DNA of 8,564 bases from the NCBI GenBank assembly GCA_036495025.1, contig DASXNO010000060.1, positions 1-8,564 on the forward strand, written 5' to 3'. The notes beneath the pieces are model-generated. The model was not told the DNA's origin and did not search any database. It saw only the letters and a program-made list of their open reading frames with translations. Source of the stretch: JAOPZY01 sp036495025 (GTDB lineage Bacteria; Actinomycetota; CADDZG01; JAHWKV01; JAOPZY01). Position numbers and translations under genes: made by a program. Positions 1 to 6,278 of this stretch are shown one piece after another; the stretch's first letter is position 1; every line of letters starts with the position of its first letter.

Positions 1-1536
1 GCCGGCGTCCGCGCCAGCCCTCCGGCCGTCGGTCCGCGGCCACCGCACGCCACGGATCGGGCGGTGCTCCGTGCGGCGCTCGAGGCCGGGGTCGATCCCT
101 CCACCGGGTTCTCGCGGTGGACCCGGATCGGTGAGGTTCCGTTCGAGCCCGCCCGTGGCCTGCACACGACCGTGGGGCAGTCGGGTTCCCGCAGGCTCGT
201 CAGCGTCAAGGGGGCGCCGGAACGGGTCCTGGAGCTGTGCACGAGCTGGCGCAGCCCGGACGGGGAGGTGCCGCTGGATCACCAGCAGCGGCGGAGGGTC
301 GAGGTCCACATCGAACGCCTGGCTCGCCGCGGCTTTCGCGTGCTGGCGGTCGCTGAGCGGAGCGACCCCCGTCCCGACGCACCGGTCAACGGCCGGCGCG
401 CGGGCGCCCACCGGCTCCCCGATCCTATTCCGGGCAACCTCCAGCTCCTCGGTCTGCTTGCCCTGGCCGACGAGGCGCGTGGGACGGCCGCGCCCGCCAT
501 CGCTGCCCTCGGCAAGGCGGGGGTTGCGGTGCGGATGATCACCGGTGACCACCCGACCACGGCCACCACGGTGGCACGGGAGCTCGGCATCCTGAACGGC
601 GGCGCTGTCATCACGGGCGACCAGCTCGACGCGCTCAGCGACGAGGCCCTCATGGCCAGGTTGCCGGAGGCGACGGTCTTCGCGCGGGTCACGCCGGCGC
701 AGAAAGTGCGGATCGTCGAGGTGCTCCAGCGCTCGGGGCGGCGGGTGGCGATGACGGGCGACGGTGCCAACGATGCGCCGGCGATCCGGCTGGCAGCGGT
801 TGGCTTCGCGGTGGGAGAGCGAGCCACGCCGGCCGCTCGTGAGGCCGCCGACGTCGTGATCGTCGGCGACGAGCTGGAGACCATCATCGACGCGATCGTC
901 GAGGGCCGGGCGATGTGGGCGTCCCTGCGCGATGCGCTGGGGATCCTCCTCGGCGGCAACCTCGGCGAGGTCGCGTTCGAGCTGACTGGGAGCGCGCTCA
1001 CCGGCCACTCCCCGCTCAATCCGCGCCAGCTCCTGCTGACCAATCTGCTGACCGACCTCGGGCCTGCCCTTGCCATCGCGCTCCAGCCCCCGCGGGATCG
1101 CCCGGCGGAGGAACTGCTGCGCGAGGGTCCGGATGCGTCGCTCGGGCGGTCGCTCAATGGCCAGATCGTCCTGCGGGCCACGATTACGGCAGCCGCGGCA
1201 ACGGGGGCCTGGCTCGTGGCACGTCCGTGGGGACGCAGGCGAGCGTCGACCGTGGGCCTGGCTGCGCTCGTGGGGGCACAATTGGGCCAGACGCTCGTCG
1301 CCGGCCGCCGGAGCCCCCTGGTTGTCGGGACGGTCGGCGTCTCGGGGGCTGCCCTCTTCGTTCTGGTCCAGACGCCCGGGCTCAGCCAATTCTTCGGCTG
1401 CACCCCGCTGGGGCCGGCCGAATGGGCGACTGCAGCCGGCGCCGCCGGCATCGCGACCTGCGGGTCTGTCGCGCTCCCCTGGGCGTTCTCGCGGTTGCGA
1501 TCCCTCCGTGACGGCCGGAGGAACGACCACCGCTGA
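1..1536 (+). CDS. P-type cation-transporting ATPase, C-terminal part (5' end outside window)
   Basis: This is the 3' part of an ATP-driven cation pump of the inner membrane. The frame is open from base 1, so the GTG at 64 is probably internal and the gene starts upstream of the window. Counting from the codon at 64, the nucleotide-binding domain has KGAPE (49-53). The P-domain has the hinge TGDHP (160-164) and the magnesium-binding TGDGANDAP (231-239). About six hydrophobic segments follow (roughly 291-312, 322-341, 366-386, 396-413, 417-438, 452-474). The phosphorylated Asp (DKTGT) should lie upstream of base 1 and is not visible. The family drives cation transport through an aspartyl-phosphate cycle. 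The LLTNLLTDLGPALAIAL segment and N-domain resemble the type II-like (calcium or general cation) pumps of actinobacteria, but the ion cannot be read from this part. A membrane microprotein gene follows 88 bp downstream on the same strand. The P-type call is very secure; the substrate is unknown. Confidence 0.95.
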   Translation, partial: AGVRASPPAVGPRPPHATDRAVLRAALEAGVDPSTGFSRWTRIGEVPFEPARGLHTTVGQSGSRRLVSVKGAPERVLELCTSWRSPDGEVPLDHQQRRRVEVHIERLARRGFRVLAVAERSDPRPDAPVNGRRAGAHRLPDPIPGNLQLLGLLALADEARGTAAPAIAALGKAGVAVRMITGDHPTTATTVARELGILNGGAVITGDQLDALSDEALMARLPEATVFARVTPAQKVRIVEVLQRSGRRVAMTGDGANDAPAIRLAAVGFAVGERATPAAREAADVVIVGDELETIIDAIVEGRAMWASLRDALGILLGGNLGEVAFELTGSALTGHSPLNPRQLLLTNLLTDLGPALAIALQPPRDRPAEELLREGPDASLGRSLNGQIVLRATITAAAATGAWLVARPWGRRRASTVGLAALVGAQLGQTLVAGRRSPLVVGTVGVSGAALFVLVQTPGLSQFFGCTPLGPAEWATAAGAAGIATCGSVALPWAFSRLRSLRDGRRNDHR

Positions 1537-1561
1537 TGGAGGGGGCACCGACGAGTTGGAC

Positions 1562-1577
1562 ACCCCCGGCTCGGGGT
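1562..1577 (+). promoter_or_regulatory. Small hairpin between the ATPase gene and the downstream membrane protein gene
   Basis: ACCCC (1562-1566) pairs with GGGGT (1573-1577) around a 6-nt loop, in the 88-bp gap after the ATPase stop codon. No T-tract follows, so it is a poor intrinsic terminator. It could be an attenuator or processing site. A TTGGAC (1556-1561) followed at 15 bp by TATCAG (1577-1582) could be a weak promoter for the next gene. Neither reading is strong. Confidence 0.22.
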
Positions 1578-1624
1578 ATCAGGATAACCAGAAGAACGGG
1601 AATCTCCACCAAGGAGTGCGGACC

Positions 1625-1993
1625 ATGGAGACCACGAAGGACCAACCGACGGATGCGACGCAAGCATCGGAGTCACCGGGCTCGGCGTCTCGATCGCACG
1701 GGCGGCTGATTGCCCTCCCCGGCCTGCAGGCGCTGCCGGGCATCCGGCAACTCTCGTGGCTGCGGCCGCAGATCACGCTCCCGTCGCGGGAAAGGATGCT
1801 CCTCTACGCGGGCATTGGCGCCATGGCCGCGATCGATCTCATCGACTGGCCGGTGGCGGCAGCGATCGTCCTGGCCCAGGTGATCACCAGCCCGCGTTCG
1901 CAGCCCGCGCCCGAGGCCTCCCCGCCAGGCGAGACGGCGGAGCGGCCGCGGCCCGTGGCGTCCAAGTCGCCGGCTCGGCGGCCAAGGGGATAG
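1625..1993 (+). CDS. Small membrane protein with YAGxGxMAA-DW core (122 aa), paralogue 1
   Basis: I do not recognise a named function. The ATG at 1625 is supported by AAGGAG at 1611-1616, 8 nt upstream. Residues 1-27 are polar and rich in Ser, Thr and Gln. Residues 28-58 contain Leu/Pro-rich stretches ending in LPSRER (52-57). Residues 59-89 form a hydrophobic region, YAGIGAMAAIDLI then DWP then VAAAIVLAQVI. This is either one long helix or a tight hairpin broken by the acidic/Trp DLIDW element. The tail (90-122) is Pro-rich and strongly basic, ending RRPRG, and probably lies in the cytoplasm. The core matches the convergent 84-aa protein at 2117-2371 at about 17 of 39 positions, so the two are paralogues. 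It lies 88 bp after the P-type ATPase on the same strand and may be co-transcribed with it. I infer a membrane accessory or regulatory subunit for a cation transporter. Confidence 0.82.
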   Translation: METTKDQPTDATQASESPGSASRSHGRLIALPGLQALPGIRQLSWLRPQITLPSRERMLLYAGIGAMAAIDLIDWPVAAAIVLAQVITSPRSQPAPEASPPGETAERPRPVASKSPARRPRG

Positions 1994-2024
1994 CAGAGGG
2001 GGGACCTGCATCCGGGGTCTCTGC
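1993..2024 (+). terminator. Hairpin directly after the stop codon of the 122-aa membrane protein
   Basis: GCAGAG (1993-1998) pairs with CTCTGC (2019-2024). An inner ACC (2004-2006) pairs with GGT (2016-2018) across a G-rich bulge. The stem begins on the last base of the TAG stop codon. No clear T-run follows, so it may act as an RNA 3'-end stabiliser or a weak terminator rather than a classical intrinsic terminator. Confidence 0.35.
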
Positions 2025-2036
2025 GGAACCGAGGTA

Positions 2037-2062
2037 GAAATGACGCGTATCCACGCGATTTC
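2037..2062. terminator. Candidate bidirectional terminator between the convergent paralogues
   Basis: GAAAT (2037-2041) pairs with ATTTC (2058-2062). After a 2-nt GA bulge, CGCGT (2044-2048) pairs with ACGCG (2053-2057) around the loop ATCC. The short A-tract on the left and T-tract on the right would give a U-containing 3' edge in both directions. The two paralogous genes converge on this spot. The stem is short, so termination efficiency is uncertain. Confidence 0.4.
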
Positions 2063-2116
2063 TTCCCCAGTTCGCGGGGGCCAGGGAGCCACTCGGCAAG
2101 GGTTGCACGACGACCG

Positions 2117-2371
2117 TCAGGCCCCCGACTCGGCGCCGCTCGCGAGCTGGGCAATGGTCTTGTTGTGGGCACTGTCGGCGATCAGATGCCCCAGGCCGAT
2201 GATCAGCGCCAGCTCCCAGTCGACGATCTCGAACGCTGCCATCAGTCCGAGCCCCGCGTACCAGGCGAGCCGCTCGGGCCTGGGCAGGTCGATCCGCAGC
2301 CCGATCAACGGGAGCGTCACGTGCGGCGGCATTGCCGCAGCACCGTCGGTCCCGTCGTTGCCTTGTGCCAT
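2117..2371 (-). CDS. Small membrane protein with YAGxGxMAA-DW core (84 aa), paralogue 2
   Basis: Its function is not recognised. The ATG (complement of 2369-2371) has AAAGGAG (complement of 2378-2384) 6 nt upstream. That decides the start against an in-frame extension reaching 2683. The layout matches the 122-aa protein: a polar Gly/Asn/Asp N-terminus (1-15), LPRPER (29-34), then YAGLGLMAAFEIV, DWE, and LALIIGLGHLIAD (38-66). A short polar C-terminus follows (67-84), without the long Pro/Arg tail of the other copy. The conserved acidic residues and Trp in the middle of the hydrophobic region suggest a functional polar site rather than a plain anchor. A His at 62 lies in the second hydrophobic half. 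It converges with paralogue 1 across a 123-bp gap. Duplication of a transporter-linked membrane microprotein is the likeliest reading. Confidence 0.85.
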   Translation of the reverse strand: MAQGNDGTDGAAAMPPHVTLPLIGLRIDLPRPERLAWYAGLGLMAAFEIVDWELALIIGLGHLIADSAHNKTIAQLASGAESGA

Positions 2372-2468
2372 ATCCGTCTCCTTTCGGTTCCCTCGGGGGA
2401 GTAGCTCCCCCATCTGTCGTTCTTCATAAAAGGTACAATCGACCGTTAACGGAGTCTTCGCGTTCTCG

Positions 2469-2496
2469 TTGCTTCCCGTTCGCGCAACCTTAAGAA
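2469..2496 (+). promoter_or_regulatory. Possible promoter for the 33-aa microprotein
   Basis: TTGCTT (2469-2474), a 16-bp spacer and TAAGAA (2491-2496) form a loose sigma70-like pair, about 70 bp before the GTG at 2567. The 195-bp divergent gap 2372-2566 is visibly richer in A and T than its surroundings, as expected for promoters in both directions. It also holds TACAAT (2434-2439) and a GTTAAC palindrome (2445-2450). I found no convincing -35 partner for either of these. Confidence 0.25.
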
Positions 2497-2566
2497 CCGC
2501 GTCACGCGCGATGCCTACCTTGAGAGCGCAGGCGGGTTGCCACCTGACCAACGGAAGGGGCGGTTT

Positions 2567-2668
2567 GTGGAAGAGATCGTTGAAGGTCTGCTCATCGACC
2601 TCGCAGTGGCGGTCATCGGCATCGTGTTCGCGCGGCTGCTGAAGAAGATCGGCGTCCTCGCTTCCTGA
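2567..2668 (+). CDS. 33-aa single-span membrane microprotein
   Basis: The frame starts with GTG at 2567 and ends with TGA at 2666-2668. A purine-rich GGAAGGGG (2553-2560) lies 6 nt before the start, a good Shine-Dalgarno. The peptide has an acidic N-terminus (EEIVEG, 2-7), one hydrophobic helix (about 8-25, LLIDLAVAVIGIVFARLL) and a basic end with KK (26-27), then IGVLAS. This charge pattern favours one transmembrane helix with the C-terminus in the cytoplasm. An in-frame TTG at 2537 would add 10 residues but has no spaced Shine-Dalgarno. The gene lies divergent from the 84-aa paralogue and its stop is 18 bp from the end of the convergent Nramp gene. The role is unknown. It could be a transporter-modulating microprotein or a small hydrophobic toxin. 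No homologue was identified. Confidence 0.5.
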   Translation: MEEIVEGLLIDLAVAVIGIVFARLLKKIGVLAS

Positions 2669-2686
2669 GCCTTCGCCGGCCACCCG

Positions 2687-3994
2687 TCAACCTCCGGTGA
2701 CCTGCTGGACGAGGTAGACGACGCTGACGAGGCTCACCCCGAGAACGATCAACCAGCCGGCAGCCTTGAGGGCGCCGCCCAGCGCGTGATCTCGCATCAG
2801 ACCCGGGTCGCTGGCCACGAGCACAAGCAGGACCAGGCCGACGGGCGTCCCGATGCCCCCGGCGATCGACGCGACGAACAGCAGCCGGATGGGCGAGACG
2901 CCCGCGAAGGCCAGGGCGATGCCGAGCGCCATCGCCGCAACCGCAACGGCGTAGAAGGCGGGGGCATGGCGCGGCCGTAACGAAAGGCCCCGGGGCCAGT
3001 CGAACTCGGCCCCCACGACGTAGGCGGTCGTGGCCAGCAGGACAGGCAGCGCCAGCAGCGCCGAGCCGAGCAGTCCGGCCCCGAAGATGTACGCGGCGTA
3101 CTTGCCTGCCACAGGGACCAGTGCCTGTGCCGCGTCCTGAGCGGTCTGGACCTGCAGGTGGTGCACGCCGAGCGTCGCCGCGCTGGCGATCAGGATGAAC
3201 CACATGACCGCGACGGCAAAGAGGATGCCGCTCACCGCGTCGGCCTCCTCGAGGCGCAGCCACGCAAGCGGTCGGCGGTCCTCGGCCTCCTCGATTGTCT
3301 GCCAGACATACACGTAGCTCGTCAGCGTCGTACCGAGGAGGGCGAGGGCTCCGGCGATGTAGTCCTTGTTCGGTTTGAACGTCGGAACCAGCGTATGCCG
3401 GAGCACGTCTGACCAGTTCGGATGCGCGAGGAACGCCGCCACGACGTAGGCGAGCAGCAGGAGCAGCACATAGCGGAGCACCCTCTGGAACTCGTCGTAG
3501 GAGCCGATAAACAGCAGACCGAGGATCAGCGCCGCCAGGGGGATCACCAACCAGCGTGACGAGAGATGCGTGAGCAGGCCGAGGGCGGCGGCTCCCGCCT
3601 CGAGGTCCGCGGCGATCGTGATCACCGTGACGGCGAGGATCGAGCCGAGGAGCAAGAGCTGAGACCAGCGCCCGAACCGGTGCTTCACCAGGTACTGCAG
3701 GTCCTCGTGGGTCACCACCCCGATCCGGGCACTGATGGCCTGGATGACCGCGAGGATCGGGAAGATGAGAATCGTCAGCCAGGAGAGCCCGTACACCGTC
3801 GTGGCGCCGATGACCGCCATCGTGGCGACGGTGGTGGGATCGATGTCGGAGGCTCCGGCGATGAGGCCGGAACCGGATGACTTGAGCAGGTCGAGCGGCC
3901 GCAACGTCGGGACGTTGCCCCGGTCGCCCTGCCCTGGCCCGCCTGCGGAACGTCTGCGAGGAGGACGCTCCGTTCTACCGCCGAATAAGCTCAA
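2687..3994 (-). CDS. Nramp-family divalent metal transporter, divergent metal site (435 aa)
   Basis: This is an integral membrane protein of the Nramp/SLC11 fold, a proton- or gradient-coupled divalent metal importer family. The length is typical and about eleven hydrophobic helices can be seen from residue 37 on. The first helix carries GLIAGASDIDPTT (43-55), the counterpart of the family's DPGN. Asp52 is kept but the metal-binding Asn is Thr55. Helix 6 has GTTLTSYVY (221-229) where canonical members have a GATVMPHN-like motif, so the soft-metal Met is replaced by Thr225. A WQTIEEAEDR stretch follows, as in the GTTISPYLFFWQ-type subgroup. The substrate could therefore be other than Mn2+ or Fe2+. 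The only usual in-frame start is TTG at 3994, because a stop lies just upstream at 3998-4000. It has no clear Shine-Dalgarno, and residues 1-30 are basic and low-complexity, so the true start is uncertain. The Ddn-like gene ends 25 bp upstream, suggesting an operon. Confidence 0.9.
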   Translation of the reverse strand: MSLFGGRTERPPRRRSAGGPGQGDRGNVPTLRPLDLLKSSGSGLIAGASDIDPTTVATMAVIGATTVYGLSWLTILIFPILAVIQAISARIGVVTHEDLQYLVKHRFGRWSQLLLLGSILAVTVITIAADLEAGAAALGLLTHLSSRWLVIPLAALILGLLFIGSYDEFQRVLRYVLLLLLAYVVAAFLAHPNWSDVLRHTLVPTFKPNKDYIAGALALLGTTLTSYVYVWQTIEEAEDRRPLAWLRLEEADAVSGILFAVAVMWFILIASAATLGVHHLQVQTAQDAAQALVPVAGKYAAYIFGAGLLGSALLALPVLLATTAYVVGAEFDWPRGLSLRPRHAPAFYAVAVAAMALGIALAFAGVSPIRLLFVASIAGGIGTPVGLVLLVLVASDPGLMRDHALGGALKAAGWLIVLGVSLVSVVYLVQQVTGG

Positions 3995-4019
3995 CGTTCA
4001 CAGGCCGGCACCGGCCCGT

Positions 4020-4436
4020 CTAGCCGACGGGCTCGAGAACGACGACGGGGATCTTGCGTTCCGTCTTCATGTCGTGCTCCTCGAAGGCCGGGATGATGCG
4101 CTTCTGGAGCTCCCAGTACCGGTCCCGCTCGTCGCCTTCGGCCACCCGGGCATTCACCTCGAGGATGTCGGTCCCCACCTCGATGGCGGCCTGAGGGGAG
4201 GCCACGAGGTTGTGGTACCAATCGGGGTTCCGGGGCGCCCCGCCACCGGAGGCGAACACGACGAAGACACCGTCGATCGGCAGGTAGACGAGGGGGTTCT
4301 CCCTCGCCGCACCGGTCCTGGCGCCGATGCTGTGCAGGATCAGCAGGGGCACGCCCTCGAAGTTGCCACCGACCCTGCCTCCCTCGATGCGGAAGCTCTC
4401 GATCAGCTGCTCGTTCCAGGCGTTGATGTCCGACAC
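4020..4436 (-). CDS. Nitroreductase family deazaflavin-dependent oxidoreductase (Ddn/DUF385-like, 138 aa)
   Basis: This is a small soluble protein with the split-barrel fold of Ddn-type F420H2-dependent enzymes, which reduce quinones, nitro compounds or other acceptors using reduced coenzyme F420. The start is GTG (complement of 4434-4436), with GGAGGG (complement of 4443-4448) 6 nt upstream. Family hallmarks are GGRVGGNFEGVPLLILHSIGA (19-39), the R-T-G-x-x-R-E-N-P-L stretch (40-49), YLPIDGVFVVFASGGGAPRN (51-70) and PDWYHNLVASP (71-81). The length is typical of short members. The C-terminal part (100-128) is rich in charge. The family is common in actinobacteria and F420-making Chloroflexota, so its presence hints that the host makes F420. 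It is followed 25 bp later by the Nramp gene and probably shares a transcript. Its true substrate cannot be read from the sequence. F420 use is a family-based inference; some relatives bind other flavins or heme. Confidence 0.88.
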   Translation of the reverse strand: MSDINAWNEQLIESFRIEGGRVGGNFEGVPLLILHSIGARTGAARENPLVYLPIDGVFVVFASGGGAPRNPDWYHNLVASPQAAIEVGTDILEVNARVAEGDERDRYWELQKRIIPAFEEHDMKTERKIPVVVLEPVG

Positions 4437-4491
4437 CGCGTTCCCTCCGCCACAGATGGTCCGGATGGCGTACCTCAGTGGGAACCTACCC

Positions 4492-4540
4492 GGACAAGTG
4501 TTCGCGGAACCTTCGCGCTCACGCCACCTGCTGGACAAGT
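4492..4540. promoter_or_regulatory. Direct repeats in the divergent Ddn-like/phosphatase intergenic region
   Basis: The 137-bp gap 4437-4573 must hold promoters for both divergent genes. GGACAAGT occurs at 4492-4499 and again at 4533-4540, 41 bp apart, close to four helical turns. GGAACC also occurs twice (4481-4486 and 4506-4511) and TTCGCG twice (4501-4506 and 4512-4517). Such spacing could suit a regulator binding on one face of the helix. No consensus -10/-35 pair was convincing. GGAAC resembles the -35 of ECF sigma factors, but no matching -10 lies at the usual distance. Confidence 0.25.
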
Positions 4541-4573
4541 CCCGTTCACCCTGCCTCGCAATGATGCTCGGGC

Positions 4574-6274
4574 ATGACCCTCCTATCCGGCCACCTGGGC
4601 CTATCCGGCGTCTCGGGCGACGACCGGGACGACGATGAGACGAAGGTCTCCCGCCGCAGGTTCCTGCAGGGAACCGGGGCCGCCGGGGTCGCCGCCGCCG
4701 CGCCCTGGCTGTGGCCCGGCGCCGCCGGCGCCGCCGTCGCCTCGACCGGGCCCACGGTCCTGCGGCAGGTCCCCATCGCCGGGGCGCCACCGCCCGAGCA
4801 GCTCCACCTCCAGTTCGGTGAGGACGCCGCGACCCAGATGGCGGCAAGCTGGGCGACGCCCGTGCGGGTGAACCGGCCCCGCTTGCGACTCGGCAAGCCC
4901 GGGCACGGCTACGGCACCGAGGTCGACGCAATCGAGCGGGTCTACACCGAGGCCCTCACCGGTCAGACGGTCTACACCTATCACGCCCGGATGGACGGCC
5001 TCGAGGCGGACGCCGACTACATCTACCAGGTCCAGCACCGGGGAGCGGATCCCCTTGCGGGCCAGTTCCACACCGGGCCGGACGGACGGTCCAGGGGCTT
5101 CCGCTTCACGAGCTTCGGGGACCAGTCGGTGCCCGTGCCGATCGGCCTCGGCCTCGGCCCGTGGTCACCCAATGCCGGCTTCGTCGTCGACGCCGTCAAT
5201 GCCGCCAACCCCCTGTTCCACCTGCTGAACGGCGACCTGTGCTATGCGAACGTCAGCGACTCGCCGGTCGAGACCTGGCAGAGCTTCTTCAACAACAACA
5301 TGCGCTCCGCCCGAAACCGGCCGTGGATGCCCTGCCCCGGCAACCACGAGAACGAGGTGGGCAATGGTCCCCAGGGCTACCTGCCCTACCAGACCCGCTT
5401 CGACCTCCCCGGCAACGGCGGGGACCCGGCCTTCGCCGGTAGCTGGTATGCGTTCACGGTGGGAGCGATCCGCATCGTCTCGATCAACAACGACGACGTG
5501 TGCCTACAGGACGGTGCGTTCAGCACGTACCGGCGCGACCGCATCCCCGGCTACGCAGCCAAGGGCCTCAACCCGTACATCCGCGGCTACAGCGGCGGAG
5601 CCCAGAAGCAGTGGCTCGAGCAGACCCTGCGTGAGGCCCGGGCGGACGCCGGCATCGACTGGATCGTCGTCTGCATGCACCAGGTCGCCATGTCGTCCGC
5701 CCACTTCAACGGCGCCGACCTCGGGATCCGCCAGGATTGGCTCCCACTCTTCGACCGTTACGGGGTGGACCTCGTCGTGGCCGGTCACGAACACCACTTC
5801 GAGCGGACGTTCCCGGTCAAGGGGGTCGTGCCGGGCAGCTCGGTGCTGACCCCGGCCGCCCAGGGCGCCGATGCCGGAAGCATCGACACGACCGCCGGGT
5901 GCTGCCACATGATCATCGGCGGGGGCGGTCACTCGGGATTCACGCCGCCGAGCGCCTTCGACACTCCCCACGACGGGGTGCTCATCGTCGGCGTCGGCCC
6001 GGGCAGCCCGCAGGCGCAGCACCAGACGATCGTTGTGACCGAGCCTGCCGCATGGTCCGCCTACCGGGACGTGACCACGCCCTACGGCTTCGCCACCTTC
6101 GACGTCGACCCGGCTGCGGGCAACGGCCTGACGACGATCACCGTCACCCACTACGGCGCCCAGAAGGGCTCGGCCGTCTATGCCCCGGTCGACACGTGCG
6201 TCCTGCAGCGACCGTCCCGCCGCCTCGGCGACGAGAGTGACCGTGGGCTCGCAGCCGCCAGGGGAGCCAGGTAG
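4574..6274 (+). CDS. Tat-exported purple-acid-phosphatase-like metallophosphoesterase (566 aa)
   Basis: The protein is predicted to be exported by the twin-arginine system and to hydrolyse phosphomonoesters or related phosphate esters outside the cytoplasm. SRRRFLQG (26-33) is a clear Tat motif, followed by an Ala-rich h-region and a likely cleavage site near 50-57. The region before the arginines is unusually acidic (GDDRDDDE, 15-22). Residues about 60-170 match the Ig/FN3-like N-terminal domain of purple acid phosphatases. The catalytic metallophosphoesterase domain follows with all seven expected metal ligands: Asp183 (FGDQS), Asp221 and Tyr224 (GDLCY), Asn257 (PGNHE), His369 (VCMHQ), and His405 and His407 (GHEHH). 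Tyr224 is the residue that gives the purple Fe(III) centre in the family. A beta-rich C-terminal part ends around 543. The ATG at 4574 is the first in-frame start but has only a weak Shine-Dalgarno. The gene is divergent from the Ddn-like gene and converges on the AAA gene. Confidence 0.93.
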   Translation: MTLLSGHLGLSGVSGDDRDDDETKVSRRRFLQGTGAAGVAAAAPWLWPGAAGAAVASTGPTVLRQVPIAGAPPPEQLHLQFGEDAATQMAASWATPVRVNRPRLRLGKPGHGYGTEVDAIERVYTEALTGQTVYTYHARMDGLEADADYIYQVQHRGADPLAGQFHTGPDGRSRGFRFTSFGDQSVPVPIGLGLGPWSPNAGFVVDAVNAANPLFHLLNGDLCYANVSDSPVETWQSFFNNNMRSARNRPWMPCPGNHENEVGNGPQGYLPYQTRFDLPGNGGDPAFAGSWYAFTVGAIRIVSINNDDVCLQDGAFSTYRRDRIPGYAAKGLNPYIRGYSGGAQKQWLEQTLREARADAGIDWIVVCMHQVAMSSAHFNGADLGIRQDWLPLFDRYGVDLVVAGHEHHFERTFPVKGVVPGSSVLTPAAQGADAGSIDTTAGCCHMIIGGGGHSGFTPPSAFDTPHDGVLIVGVGPGSPQAQHQTIVVTEPAAWSAYRDVTTPYGFATFDVDPAAGNGLTTITVTHYGAQKGSAVYAPVDTCVLQRPSRRLGDESDRGLAAARGAR

Positions 6275-6278
6275 CCGC

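Noticed and set aside
1..1536. Degenerate ATPase lacking the DKTGT phosphorylation motif
   Set aside because: The motif belongs to the part upstream of base 1. The frame is open to the edge, so the absence reflects the window boundary, not decay.
279..1676. Long 465-codon open frame on the minus strand
   Set aside because: It is the high-GC shadow of the P-type ATPase. Its translation is rich in Ser, Arg and Pro without motifs, while the plus strand carries unmistakable ATPase signatures.
2040..2429. 129-codon plus-strand frame opposite the 84-aa gene
   Set aside because: No ribosome binding site was seen, its composition is Ser/Pro-rich, and it lies over a minus-strand gene supported by a paralogue.
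2434..2439. TACAAT as a -10 element
   Set aside because: No acceptable -35 lies 16-18 bp upstream, so it is mentioned only as part of the AT-rich gap.
2372..2683. N-terminal extension of the 84-aa membrane protein up to 2683
   Set aside because: The ATG at 2371 has a strong Shine-Dalgarno, and the extension would run through the likely promoter gap and the 33-aa frame. Its sequence lacks any resemblance to the paralogue.
3735..4577. 280-codon plus-strand frame
   Set aside because: It spans the antisense of the Nramp and Ddn-like genes, both of which have clear family motifs on the minus strand.
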